Positions 1-11,030 of a stretch of 64,000 nucleotides of DNA are shown one piece after another. The notes under the pieces are model-generated. The model made no database searches, had not been told where the DNA came from, and worked only from the letters and a program-made list of their open reading frames with translations. A program made the translations under genes and the position numbers. The DNA is from Notolepis coatsorum (lineage: Eukaryota; Chordata; Actinopteri; Aulopiformes; Paralepididae), in assembly GCA_963971535.1 (NCBI GenBank), contig OZ020599.1, positions 100,471,480 through 100,535,479 of the forward strand, read 5' to 3'. Numbering within the stretch: the first letter of the stretch is position 1; every line of letters starts with the position of its first letter.

Positions 1-2317
1 TGCAGATATACCCTATTCAGTCTGTAAGCTAGTGGCAGATAGAACGTTCATGTTGTGGTTTTTGATGCAAAATAAATATTCAACATTCTCTTTTGAAACT
101 CCGCCTCAGACTCTTATCCTTTGGCACTTGCTGTACTTTGCTTGCAGGTCTGCAGCCATTATTGCTGGATTATGTGAATAGCACCAACTTTAGACACGGT
201 AACGTTATCAAGCTAAGCTAACTGACCTAGCGCGTCTTCCCGCATTGATAACGTTAGTAATAGTCAGCTAACGCTAGTCCGTAGCTACTTAACTTAAATA
301 CAATTCACCGTGGGTGCATTATTGTTGATAGACGGTCACGGACAGTGTTAGGTCCTGGAGAAAGGACAGGCGATCATCTGATTTGATGTAACGTTAAAAG
401 CGGATGTTGTTCCAACTAGCTATCTTTCCAGCTAATGCTATCATAACACCAGCCAAACACAGCCCGATTCCCGTCCGAGCTCCCCGTCACACCGCACTGT
501 CGGGGACAATGGAATTTAAGAAAGTGTATCTGCTGTTAAAATGACACAGCATCACACTTTAAAACATGTTCATTTTATAATCCTCACTCTCCGCAGGACT
601 CGGCAGGAGATAAATTACATCATGGGATCGGAGGCTAGAATTTACGTGTACTCGCCGATACCGATACCAGCGTTTTAGGCAGTATCGGCGGCATTTCCGA
701 TACCAGTATCGGTATCGGAACAACTCTAGTTATTAGCATTGAACAGCTAACCGAAAGCTAGCGTTAACTAACGTTAAAGTTTTAGCTTTAACGTACCTTG
801 GCTAAAGTTGGGGCTATTCATAATCCAGCAATAATGGCTGCAGACCTGCAAGCAAAGTACAGCAAGTTGGCAAACGAGTATTCCAAGTTAAATCACATTT
901 TCACCAGTAACGTTAGTCTTTCCATCTACCGGTAGCTCATGCTAGCTAACCTAACGTTAGCTCACGTTAACGTCGTCACTGATCGACCACCTCGCGTACA
1001 CAATTAATGACATGTTGCGGACAGCCATATCGGTGACAATGTTTAGCTTTTAGTGCCAAATGATAAGAGTCTGAGGCGGAGTCTCAAAAGAGAATGTTGA
1101 ATATTTATTGTGCAAAAATCACAACAAAAAAACTGAGCCTTGTGGAAGCAAGTGCAGCAACGAATAATGTCTGTGTGGAACTAATGTGCCAACAACCTTT
1201 CCGTGGGTGAACTCATTGAGATAGTTTTCAATTACTGATACTAATACTAATCTATACAATCACCTGTTGTTGAATAAATACCATTATTATTTTATTTTTT
1301 TATTTTTTTTTTAAATGTATGCACTGGTATCGGATCAGTATCGGTATCGGCCGATACCCAAAGCTTAGGTATCGGAATCGGATCGAAAAAATGGTATCGG
1401 AACTAGGGATGCCCCGATCGATCGGCCAGTGATCGGTATCGGCCAATATTCAGTATAAATATGAGATCGGTGATCGGTGATAATGCTTTATTTTCGCCGA
1501 TCGAAAAACATGATCCAATTCTTAGCGGAGATCTCACTGCAGACTTCTCTCTCAGACACACAGCTGCCTGCAGCGTACGGACTCCTCCCCCCCAGCCCCT
1601 CCCGCACTAAACAAGAGGCTATGCCTCGCAGTCTGCTATAGTCTGGTGCATGCGACGTGAGCTAACGTTGGCTACCTACCGAGCTAACGTTACTGTTTAA
1701 ACTAAATGACCCAGTGACTACATGAGGCATTGTCTAACGTTATCTAGCTGGCTAGCTACTGATAGCTGCTGATATCAACAAATGCTCCAGCAATAGTCGA
1801 GTGCATGATAAGTTACCTCCGTTGACTCGGTAGCTCACGTTAGCTCACGTTAGCTCTAAACTAAATAGTTCACTGAGGCGTTGTCTTAACGTTATCTAGC
1901 CGGCTAGCAGTAGCTACAGATAGCTCCTGATATCAATGTCTTATAACATTGATTCGATGCGTATTCAAGCTGAGGGCACGCTGAATGTGATTTATACCAA
2001 TAGGTCCAGCTGCAGCGCCGGAGAATCCTGGCCGTAGCTGGAGGCTACTTGAGTACACACAGACAGTGGAGCTGTTTGTAGATAGCGAGCATTTTGACTT
2101 GTTGCGTGGTGGCGTTGTCTCGCAGATAATACAACTACAAGTACAAGTCTAATTATATAATATATATATTTTATAAAAATATTATTTTTAAATATTCTTT
2201 TTTAATCAAAAACGATCGGTATCGGATCGGTATCGGCCGATATGGCTCAAGACGATCGGTGATCGGTATCGGTGGCAAAAAACGTGATCGGGGCATCCCT
2301 AATCGGAACATCTCTAA
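1..2317. mobile_element. Nested hAT-like terminal-inverted-repeat elements
   Basis: A composite of old DNA-transposon pieces. Positions 50-195 are repeated in inverted orientation at about 797-1135 (shared sequences around ctgcagccattattgctgg and cctcagactcttatc). The second arm has about 190 bp, at 870-1062, that the first lacks. The CGATACC/GGTATCGG-rich ends at 655-730 and 1325-1403 plus 2302-2317 both finish in tatcggaaca(a/t)ctcta, so two right ends of one family are present. A younger element sits inside the second end. No transposase reading frame is visible. Assignment to hAT rests on end sequence and the 8-bp target duplication of the inner element; the left edge lies outside the window. 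Confidence 0.6.
1404..2301. mobile_element. Non-autonomous hAT-type MITE with perfect TSD
   Basis: The element begins tagggatgccccgatc and ends with its exact reverse complement gatcggggcatcccta, giving 16-bp perfect terminal inverted repeats. It is flanked by a perfect 8-bp direct repeat, atcggaac, at 1396-1403 and 2302-2309. An 8-bp duplication is the hallmark of hAT transposition. The interior has no transposase and contains an internal partial duplication (about 1709-1780 and 1857-1937, both ending near a TGATATCAA motif). A fragment of the same interior lies in inverse orientation at about 7550-7650. Confidence 0.85.
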
Positions 2318-2600
2318 TTTGGTTCCCTGGTAATGACCACAGACACAAACAACATCTAACCTAAACGGCAGATAATACTGTAGGAAGAGTCATACCGTAC
2401 TAGACACGTTTCAATTCTTGGAAATATTTCTCATTTAGCATAAAGCGTGGCAGTGGTGTGTGTGCCTGTTTTCAGGTTGATCTTTCTTTCCAAGAATTGT
2501 GAATAGTAATACATTTGTTGCCTCTATGGTTGCTATTCATTAACCTGCCCGGTGGAAGCTATAGTTTGAGCTGTTTTGTATTCTGAATACAAGATTAAAA

Positions 2601-2790
2601 GATGAGATGAGATATTCCTTTATTGATCCCCATGGGGAAATTCGCGTGTCTAATGGCATGGGGGAGGGGAGGTACAGGTATGGACAGGGCAATAGTAGAA
2701 AGACCTAAAATGTTATCTGAATATGAAAATATGAGAAAAAAAACGTGTGAACAAAGGTGCAGATGAGGGTCTGTATGCCCTTATTGCCCT
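2601..2790. repeat. Dispersed repeat, copy 1 (tttattgatcccc type)
   Basis: Contains tttattgatccccatgggg and a downstream block ending acaaaggtgcagatgaggg. The downstream block recurs at about 24125-24280 with the same order of motifs (gaggggaggtacaggtatgg, aaaatatgagaaaa, caaaggtgcagatgagggt). It is probably the 3' part of a LINE or a SINE body; the class cannot be settled from these two copies. Confidence 0.5.
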
Positions 2791-2839
2791 ATTGATTATA
2801 TTATACCTATTGATTATATTATACAACTGTTTTATGTCA

Positions 2840-4706
2840 AAGTTTGAGTCTGAATGTATTTTTTAATAATAATCCATATGTTGGACAGATTAAAGCCTAT
2901 TGGAGGTATATTGATGATTTATTTTTTGTATGGTCAGGCACTAAAGAGGCTCTGGAAGAGTTCCACTTGTTTCTCAACTCTCGGAGAGAGACTATTAAGT
3001 TGACTATGAATTATGATTCACATTCCAATAGCATTCCTCGATGTATTGGTGAAAAAGAGACAATATTGTCCATACCGAAGCTTTCAAAAAAGAGACTGAT
3101 CGAAATTCGTTTCTCCATTATAGCATTTATCACCCGCCAGAGCTCAAGAGGAGCCTTCCATTTAGTCAGATTTTGAGATATAAACGTATTTGTAATACAG
3201 ATGACATTTTTGATACACAAGCCAAGGAGCTTTGTCAAAACTTTAGATCTAGAGGATATAGTGAGGCCCTTATTGAGAATTCTCTTAATAAAACTAAAAC
3301 AGATAAACAGACAATCCCTTTTTACACATAAAGACAAAGTAAAAAGCAACTCAGTAACATTGGTGTCCACCTTCAGCCCTATTTATAAAGATATGCGTGA
3401 TATTGTGAACAAATACTGGTACATTTTAAAGTCAGATCCTAAGATCGGAGGTGTATTCTACGGAAGCCCTAAGAGGCCGTACATTCATACATTTTATTTA
3501 CTCCGTTTTCTCGTGATAACGCGATAATTATCTCGTTATCACGAGAAAAACGGACTTCGTTTTCCCGTGATAACGAGATAATTATTGCGTTATCACGAGA
3601 AAACAAATTAAATCAGATGAATTTATTTCAGGGGCGTACATGACATACAGGTATACACAGTACTGTTACATTTGCGACATACAAGATATGCAAATATACA
3701 GTATTGTTAAACAGAGATCCTAACAGAAAATAGACATACGATGGGGAGGAAACTGTACATTAGGAGGGGGTGGGAGGGGTTTGGACATACGGGGGCCAGT
3801 TTCACGTTGCAGCCTCCCGTAGCCAGGTGCTCTTTGAGAGCTTACTTTGGTTGCACTTTGAGGCACATTAATGTGTTATATTATCTGTAACAGCAAGGCA
3901 TAAAGCTATTTCAGCCTGTCAGGCCTTGATTGAAGAGATATGTGACGCTGTGATCAATGTCCTCCTGCTTAGCCCCTTTCGTGACTGTGATGCACCGAGT
4001 GCATCATAGTCACTCACGAACGGGGCTACCTGCTCCTCTGACATTGCGAGACTGTACTGAATGATGTTTCCTGCAGTGATTTAATATAGACTTATCGTTT
4101 CGTTCGAGATCTCGAGAAAATTATTGCGTTATCACGAGAAAACAAATTAAATTAACTCGTTATCACGGGAAAACGGAGCAAATAAAATGTATGAATGTGC
4201 GGCCTCTTAGGGCTTCCGTAGTATTCCAGGAACCACCCAAATACTTCTACAAACGGTAACCTAACTTAAGGGACCAGTTAGTTAAAACAGATTTTCCCAA
4301 AAAATGTACCCATTTTATGGCCAATATTCCAAATGGCAATTTTCCATGTTTGTCTTGTACCCAATGTCATGGCATGATTAAAGAGACATTTTATTTACAA
4401 CCAAGTACAGGTAGGAGTATCGCTGTTAGAGGCCGGATCACCTGTAATTCTGATTTTGTGGTTTACTTGCTTAAATGTCCTTGCAACCTTTACTATGTTG
4501 GAAAAACAAGAAGATGTTTTAAAAATCGAATTTCTGAGCACAAATGTTCTATAAGAAGAAATTACGAGAAGTCTTCAGTTGCAAGGCACTTTAATAAGTT
4601 AGGACATGATATTTCTGGCTTAAAATACATGGGTTTAGAACAAGTCTTGAGACCACCAAGAGGCGGTGCGCTTTTATATTCATTTTCTGGATTGTTTAGA
4701 GCCTAG
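2840..4706 (+). mobile_element. Penelope-like element: RT fragment and GIY-YIG endonuclease, interrupted
   Basis: Retroelement relic in two parts, 2840-3458 and 4221-4706. The first part encodes the end of a reverse transcriptase with the block YWRYIDDLFFVW; the YIDD catalytic motif is the Penelope form of the usual YxDD. Frames then shift (2844-3176, then 3201 onward). The second part (4317-4706) encodes CPCNLYYVGKTRRCFKNRI followed by SEH, which is the GIY-YIG endonuclease core of Penelope-like elements. The intervening 762 bp is a separate insertion. The N-terminal RT half is missing. Penelope elements normally prime reverse transcription with this endonuclease; this copy is broken and cannot be active. 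Confidence 0.85.
3459..4220. mobile_element. TIR element inserted in the Penelope copy
   Basis: A 762-bp insertion whose ends are long inverted repeats: the left begins tacggaagccctaagaggc and the right ends in its reverse complement, and the similarity continues through the cattcatacattttattta block for roughly 50 bp. A 6-bp direct repeat, gtattc, lies at 3453-3458 and 4221-4226. Removing the insert rejoins the Penelope protein close to a GVF...PPKYF reading. Inside are palindromic tctcgtgataacg/cgttatcacgaga blocks and a strong hairpin around 3973-4026. No transposase is encoded and I cannot assign a superfamily. Confidence 0.8.
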
Positions 4707-5166
4707 AGGCCTCAATGAGGAACATGTTTTGACCTGTTTCATTTGATTATTTCATTTCATTCGATTGTTTATTAATTATTTTTATTTTATTTTCATTTAT
4801 CATTCTTTATATTTATAATTGAAAGACGGCTACTATGGGTCATGAGTGTTTATATTTCAGTAGTTTAAGATGTAGGCCTACTCTGTATAATATATATATC
4901 TTTTTGATTTACATGCTGCTTTTTGATTTACATGCTTCTCTTTGATTTACATACTTCTGAAAAGGTTGTGCTTGTAAGTGGTATTTTGTACTCTTGTGCA
5001 GATCTCTTGTTGGAATGTGCTGTCACTTCCAATGTTGTCACTTCCTGTTTGACTTGTATAAACTTGGTCACTTACCCTTTATGCTTCATGCAAGCCATTC
5101 TGAAGAAGGTGTGTTCACACTGAAACGTCATGATTTCAGGCTGCCTATAAATTTGAAAAACCTGGG
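4707..5166 (+). other. Probable 3' region of the Penelope element
   Basis: AT-rich sequence without a coding region. It includes ctgaagaaggtgtgttcacactgaaacgtc (read in two parts: 5100-5119 and 5120-5129), which resembles the ctgaagaag...gaaacg signature found in terminal repeats of Penelope-like elements. A perfect GTGTG/CACAC stem lies between the two conserved parts. Confidence 0.4.
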
Positions 5167-5592
5167 GCTAGATCCACAAAGAATGGATTGCACGGAGCAA
5201 GTTGCACCCTTACTTGAAATACATTATGAATTGAAAATGGGGGACCCTGATGTAAACAAGACGAAAGTTTTCTCTGGTCTGCATCCCCTTAACGATTGTG
5301 TGTATTGAGCCGTACTGTATTGTACCCATTCTGCAATCTGTTAATAAAAATGTCATTCAATCAATCAATCTGCACGGTGATTGATTGAATGAAACTTTTA
5401 TTAACAGATTGCAGAATGGGTACAAATTTACAATACAGTACGGCTCAATACACACAATTGTTAAGGTCGATGCCGACTAGAGAATTACTTTCGTCTTGTT
5501 TACATCAGGGTCCCCCATTTTCAATTCATAATGAATTTCAAGTAAGGGTGCAACTTGCTCCGTGCAATCCATTCTTTGTGGATCTAGCAGCT
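5167..5592. repeat. Large near-perfect palindrome of a dispersed LINE tail
   Basis: The left arm (5167-5374) and right arm (5381-5592) are reverse complements over about 205 bp with only small differences, separated by a few bases around tctgcacgg. Each arm is the 3' tail repeat that contains tgagccgtactgtattgta and ends in a cattcaatcaatca-type run. Other copies of this tail are at 43938-44080 (+), 23521-23605 (-) and 52637-52733 (+). The arrangement is two copies joined tail to tail. Confidence 0.85.
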
Positions 5593-5651
5593 GGAATGCG
5601 TGCCTGGACTTGTTTCCCTATTTTTTATTATATTATACCTTACAATAAATA

Positions 5652-6800
5652 TACCGTACTTTTCGCACTATAAGCCGCACCTGAATATAAGCTGCAGCAG
5701 CTAAATTGAATGATGTGTACATCAGCGTTTCCGTTAGCCGGTAATTACCGGTATTTGACCGGCAAAATCTGTTGAAGTCCGACATATTTAATCTCTCCGG
5801 TCATAATGTCCGGTGAAAATAATTCCCTCTAAACACAATTAGATTATTTGAATTGTATTAAAATAGGCTAAAATTAAATAGCCTATGCGATGAACGAAAC
5901 AATCATTACGTTTGTCGTTGCTTCACCAAGCAGCCGGTCCAATGACATCCTGTTGTCAGCGCGAGCTGGCTGCTGATATATTTGCGAGAAGCATGGCTTG
6001 GCAGGGTGCAGTACTCCAATTCAGCCATTGGCAATTCAGCTGTTGGGCGGGGGCGCTGCTGACACCGCTGCTCTGCTCTGCCTGCTCCATGCTTCACGTA
6101 AATATATCAGCAGCCAGCTCGCGCTGACAACAGGTTGTCATTATTAGACCGGCTGCTTGGTGAAGCAACGACAAATGTAATGATTGTTTCGTTCATCGCA
6201 TAGGCTATTTAATTTTAGCCTATTTTAATACAATTCAAATAATCAAATTGTGCTTAGAGGGAATTATTTTCACCGGACATTATGAGCAGCACCAAGTCGT
6301 TGGGAGGTGGAGATATACATCACGGCGCAAACCCACGATAATGTTGCCGTCTCTCTCTGCCAAATTTCTCAGTTCTTCGCTTGATATAATTAATACAAAT
6401 GTCCAATATAACGGAATTCGTTAGCTCATAAAAATGTGATTATAACAGACTGCTGTTTATTAAGGTCGGGCAGACTGCCTACCGACACCTCAAGTCGGCA
6501 GCAGCACGAAGTCTCGAGGGACTTATTTTATTTGGAATATATTAATGACTGTATATACGCAAAAGTAGCCTAGTTTTAAGTTAAAATATTATAAATGCCT
6601 TGATGATGTCATTCTTTATATAGGCCTATCAATTGTTTTTAAGCTCAATAAACTCTGACCGGAATTTATCCCATTTGTCCGGTAGATTGAAATCTACCGG
6701 ACACTCAGACCTGCAAAAAAAAATTCTAACTGAAACCCTGGTGTACATATATAAGCCGCACTGGACTATAAGCCGCAGGTGTTTGAATGTTTAATTACCA
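5652..6800. mobile_element. Outer cgcactataagccgcac-type element (host of the inner hAT)
   Basis: The flanks of the inner element carry cgtacttttcgcactataag at 5652 and tataagccgcactggactat near 6750. These are related 'actataagccgca' terminal blocks of a common fish DNA element. The right boundary is not clear. Only the terminal parts are visible because the inner 1-kb insertion occupies its centre. Confidence 0.5.
5723..6740. mobile_element. Non-autonomous hAT element with internal foldback
   Basis: Ends are cagcgtttccgttag and ctaactgaaaccctg (13 of 15 positions match as inverted repeats). A perfect 8-bp duplication, gtgtacat, lies at 5715-5722 and 6741-6748, diagnostic of hAT insertion. 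Inside, a second and longer inverted repeat has arms at about 5803-6003 and 6085-6285 (shared cataatgtccggtgaaaata, gcagccggtc and cagcgcgagctggctgctga blocks). No transposase is encoded. The short open frames across 5906-6127 are only the two arms read in opposite directions. Confidence 0.85.
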
Positions 6801-6910
6801 TAATGTAAGGGTTCGTGCACAGAGGGGATTGTCGGGGAAAGAGATGGCTGTTTGAGGAAGCTCCCATTTATTAACATTTTTGTTTAAACAGTAACGGTAG
6901 CTAGGTACTA

Positions 6911-7545
6911 ACGATAGCTACTTAGTCAACACTAGGTAGCTACTAACGTTAGCTCACGGAACGATAGCTACTTAGCCAACACTAGGTAGCTACTAACGTT
7001 AGCTCACGGAACGATAGAGCCAACACTAGGTAGCTACTAACGTTAGCTCACGGAACGATAGAGCCAACACTAGGTAGCTACTAACGTTAGCTCACGGAAC
7101 GATAGAGCCAACACTAGGTAGCTACTAACGTTAGCTCACGGAACGATAGCTACTTAGCCAACACTAGGTAGCTACTAACGTTAGCTCACGGAACGATAGA
7201 GCCAACACTAGGTAGCTACTAACGTTAGCTCACGGAACGATAGCTACTTAGCCAACATTAGGTAGCTACTAACGTTAGCTCACGGAACGATAGAGCCAAC
7301 ACTAGGTAGCTACTAACGTTAGCTCATGGAACGATAGAGCCAACACTAGGTAGCTACTAACGTTAGCTCACGGAACGATAGAGCCAACACTAGGTAGCTA
7401 CTAACATTAGCTCACGGAACGATAGAGCCAACACTAGGTAGCTACTAACGTTAGCTCACGGAACGATAGAGCCAACACTAGGTAGCTACTAACGTTAGCT
7501 CACGGAACGATAGCTACTTAGCCAACACTAGCCAACTACTGCGAA
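6911..7545. repeat. Minisatellite, 44/50-bp units, about 14 copies
   Basis: Fourteen units begin acgatag and end gctcacgga. Long units (50 bp) contain acgatagctacttagccaac; short units (44 bp) lack ctactt and read acgatagagccaac. Unit starts are 6911, 6961, 7011, 7055, 7099, 7143, 7193, 7237, 7287, 7331, 7375, 7419, 7463 and 7507. Every unit carries ctaacgttagct, or one base away from it, a motif scattered through the first 7 kb. Confidence 0.95.
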
Positions 7546-7655
7546 ATCGAATGCCAAACTGATGATATCAGACATTGATATCAGGAGCTATCAGCAGCTA
7601 GCCAGCTAGATAACATTAGACAATGCCTCATGTATTAAACTAAAGTGGACATGAC
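7546..7655. mobile_element. Fragment of the 1404-2301 MITE family, inverted
   Basis: The sequence gatatcaggagctatcagca followed by gctagccagctagataacat and caatgcctcatg is the reverse complement of the interior of the MITE at about 1720-1780. It abuts the 44/50-bp minisatellite, which suggests the array grew at or inside a copy of this family. Confidence 0.6.
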
Positions 7656-7689
7656 CGGTTAGGTTAGCCTTCGGGAGAGGTGTTAGTTG

Positions 7690-7865
7690 GGCAATGCCTA
7701 GGCTAACCGGCACTGTCCGCTTCCATTCATTGTGCTAAGCTAGGCCAACGTGCAGCCAGATAGCTTTCTACTGAACGCACAGAGAGGAAACTGGTATCCA
7801 TCTTCTTGTCTCTCTCTGGAGAAGACGATAAGCTAATTTCCCAAAATGTTGGTGTGTTCTTTTAA
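7690..7865. mobile_element. Partial TTAA MITE (ggaacacgccaac family)
   Basis: The right end, aagctaatttcccaaaatgt followed by tggtgtgttcttttaa, matches the right ends of the intact copies at 27450-28084 and 38320-38660. The interior also shares the cttccattcattgtgctaag-type block. The left end is missing. It stops exactly at the TTAA shared with the next element. Confidence 0.6.
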
Positions 7866-9073
7866 CCCATTCTCTGCTGGAGCTTATTCTCATCCTTGTA
7901 GCCTCTCTGCCAGTACTGTAAGTCTATGGAGATGTTCACCTTCTTTGCAGGGCTATAACTTTTTAAATTGTATTGCTAAATTGACATTACTATGGCCCAT
8001 TCAACATCAATTATCTATCGTTCAGGATGTAGGAACATTTACTTTTTCATTCACACATTCATACTAAAATACCGTCCAGAGTATAAATATGTTTTTATCG
8101 TTTTCTGCTGTATTTCATACAACGTGATATATAGCCATAAATGCATATATTAGATGATCAAATGCAGTTTGATACCGATCAACGTTATATAAAAAATTTC
8201 ACATTTACATGATCCTAAACGTCATGACTGGTCATCTGCTGGTGACCGGAGGGGGGGGGGGGGGGGTCGTTTATAATGCAATGACCGATGTTAAATGATT
8301 CATGTAGTATGGGTGATATATAGATCAGAGCAGTTTGTAATCAAAAACGCTGAAACTCACGGCAGCTTCCTCGTAGCGATGGGTGTAGGGATGGGTACCT
8401 TTCACATTTGAACCGATACGGTACCGGTACGCGTCAACATTTTAGGCAACCAACTTGTGTTCAGCGTTTCTCTGATTGGCCACGACGCCCATGTGACCGC
8501 GGCAGCGCGAGAGAGCGGCAGTGCGGAAATAGGCTGCATTCTATTGCCATGCTCTGCGACAAACTCTAACCTTAACCAACTCCGAAACAGCGCCTAAACT
8601 TAACCCTTCTAACCTTAACGTAAGGTTATGTATATAACCAAGTTCTGTGAGTTATGGTGCGCTCAGCACCAGTTGCACTGTACTTCACTTCGTGCACGAG
8701 CACTGAATAAAAAATTCCACCATGTACCTTTACATCCCAACATTCGTCTGGCCACACCCCCATCCGCTTACCTTCATAAGCAGGAGTGTGGTCACCTACT
8801 CGCCTCCTTCCCAAACTTTCAAGCGAGTGGCCGGACGGAATAGCGGACGGACTAAGCACTTCCGGTGACTTCCGGTTTTGGCAACTCGCCGATCGGCCAC
8901 CAGGTGGCGGTATTGAAGCATTGGAGAGTTGAGCGGAGATCTACAGCACCAGTCAAGACTCCGTGGGTGAAATGTGAATACCATGACAGAAATTTGAAAT
9001 ATTGATCTCAAAGACGCTGTAAAACGTCATTGGCAGATTACGCATGGCAAGGAATGGGCGAGAAAAGGGTTAA
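7862..9073. mobile_element. piggyBac-like non-autonomous element, copy 1
   Basis: Bounded by TTAA at 7862-7865 and 9070-9073. The interior is clearly homologous to the copy at 33122-34019: both contain ccttctttgcagggctataa, actatggcccattcaacatc and ccaccaggtggcggtattga in the same order. Terminal repeats are imperfect (ttaacccatt against ttaaccctttt). A block at about 8380-8850 that starts tagggatgggtacctttcac has no counterpart in the other copy and is probably a further insertion. No transposase is encoded; TTAA target choice is characteristic of piggyBac and a few other superfamilies. Confidence 0.65.
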
Positions 9074-9271
9074 CAGTAAACACTATACACAAGGTACCCT
9101 AACAGCCTAACTGACATGACATACGTAATACGTTATAGTCCATGCAGGTATTGGTGGTTACGTTTATTTAAAAAGAAAATCCTTTACGTGAACTTTTTTG
9201 ATTGTCTGTAGCTAGCTGTCATCACAGACCTGGGAGCTAGAAGCAGCATCCCAGTGTAATACTGTAGGTAG

Positions 9272-10335
9272 GCCAGTGTTTCTCAACCTGTATTATCTGA
9301 CATCCAGGTCCCATAACGCCGCCCTCAACCCCCTACATCCAATGGGAATTAAATGATCGGCTCTCAATTATGATTATTTTATCATGGGTATTTATTTGCA
9401 TTCATCTAAAAATGTTTGGACCTTATGGTGTTCTTGTTCTGTTCTTGACTTATTGTTATGTTTTCTTCTTGACTTGTTTAAGAAGACCTGTACGGCCCAT
9501 GGGGACATTAACGTGTGTTGTCGGGCCCTATAAATAAATTTGATTTGATTTGATTTATGAAATTCTCAGCTCAGTTTGTTGGGTCAAATGAAGGCTTCTA
9601 AAAATGGGACCTAATAAATTCTTCATTGGTGTTTAAATTTTTTTCTGGATTCAGATGTTTACTTCTTACTACCCAGTGTGTATAAATAAAATATTTGTCA
9701 ATGTCAATATTTTCTTTCCCTGTTTCTGAAGTGGAAATTGGATTATTCTCACTGCATGTAGACTCCTCTCTGGTTCCAGTCAAGTTGTTGTCCTGATATT
9801 AAAACAATGATATTAAATAAAATAAACTAGCGCCCCTTTCCCGTTCCCTCCGGTCCTCTTCCACTGCCTCCCTCACTGTCCCGTCATCCAAACTCAAAAG
9901 TTTTGGTGATCGGGCCTTCTCGTGACGTGCTGCACCCCGACTCTGGAACTCCCTCCCTCAGACCATCAGAGACTCTCCCTCACTCTCCACCTTCAAATCC
10001 CGTCTCAAAACCCACCTGTTCTCCCTAGCTTTTAACCTTCCCTACCCATAACCCCCCCCCTCCTCCAACCTGTTATTATTGTGGCTCTATGTTCCTGTGT
10101 ATTTCATATTGTTCCCTGTTTCCCCTGTGGTTCTATGTTTCTTTTGTTTCTTTGTTTTTATTTTCTTTCTGCCTACTGTCAGCGACTTCGGGTTACAGAG
10201 AAGCGCTCTATAAATTAAATGAATTATTATTTTATTATTATTGAGCATCTCAACGCCCCCCCCCCCCTTTCAACAATTCAGCCCCAGAACCTCTCCGAAC
10301 GCCCCCCCCCCCCCCCCTTTGAGAACCCCTACTGT
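9272..10335. mobile_element. hAT-like element ends enclosing LINE tails
   Basis: The left end, cagtgtttctcaacc, and the right end, tttgagaacccctactg, are the familiar 'cagtgg/ttctcaa' type of hAT terminus. I see no clean 8-bp duplication, so the two ends may not be from one insertion. Between them lie an L2-type tail at about 9485-9556 ending in a tttgatttgatttgattta run, AT-rich sequence without genes, and the LINE fragment at 9832-10245. Confidence 0.45.
9832..10245 (+). mobile_element. L2/CR1-type LINE, 3' end fragment
   Basis: Translated on the + strand, 9905-10020 gives the LINE C-terminal pattern FGDRAF...APRLWNSLP with a frameshift (seen as ggtgatcgggccttctcgtg and ctctggaactccctccctca), followed by a match to the 'fK..LKThLF' block (cgtctcaaaacccacctgtt). 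The tail ends gaagcgctctataaattaaa and an att-type run, which is the usual 3' end of this LINE group. It is 5' truncated and dead. Confidence 0.7.
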
Positions 10336-11030
10336 AGCCTAACCGTTAAAAAGGTTGTGAAATCCTCGATTTTTACAAATTCAGCCAAACTTTATTGAAT
10401 CTGTTCTTACATAACAATGTCTCAAGAGCCACTGGTGATCTGTGTGTTTACCGAAGTTGGTGCTATTCTTGACAAAGCTTATCCAGACCATTCTCTGTTT
10501 CAACATGAGGATCACCTTTCTCATCGACAACACGACGCGTGTGCAGATTTCCACCTGCTCAGATTAATTGTTGGGTATTTTTTTTATATATATTTGTTTA
10601 CTCTTGTTTATGTTGCTTAGCTTTTGACTCCGACGCTCCCAAGCTGTATACATAAAGGCCCTGCTTTGGCATTGTGCTACCTGTCACCGTCGTTTATCGC
10701 ACCACCTGGTTAATGGTAAATCGCTCCAGAAGGAGGATATGTTTGCACATAAACACAGACTCGGGGCCCCCTGTGTTTACAGTAGCCATGGCAGCAATCA
10801 GCTATTCCAACGAATAAGACCTCCTGTCCTTCTCTTACTTGTAGAGGAGATTGTTTATCTTCACTTGGAAGAAGAAGGCTGTCCGCTTGTAGTTTCAACT
10901 TGTTGTAGCGCCCATAAAAAACGTTCTCTACCTCAAAACCTAAAGCAAAGGTTTTTTTTTTTGCGACTAGATCACGTGTGTGTGTGTGTTCCGTTTGAGA
11001 ATAGTTTAGCCTGTTTTTAACCCTTACACT
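10336..11030. other. Unassigned intergenic sequence
   Basis: I see no gene here. Short open frames at 10417-10620 and 10739-11020 have no recognisable domain. A tg dinucleotide run lies at about 10976-10988. The stretch ends in the first small cluster of the ttaaccctttcact satellite. Confidence 0.5.
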
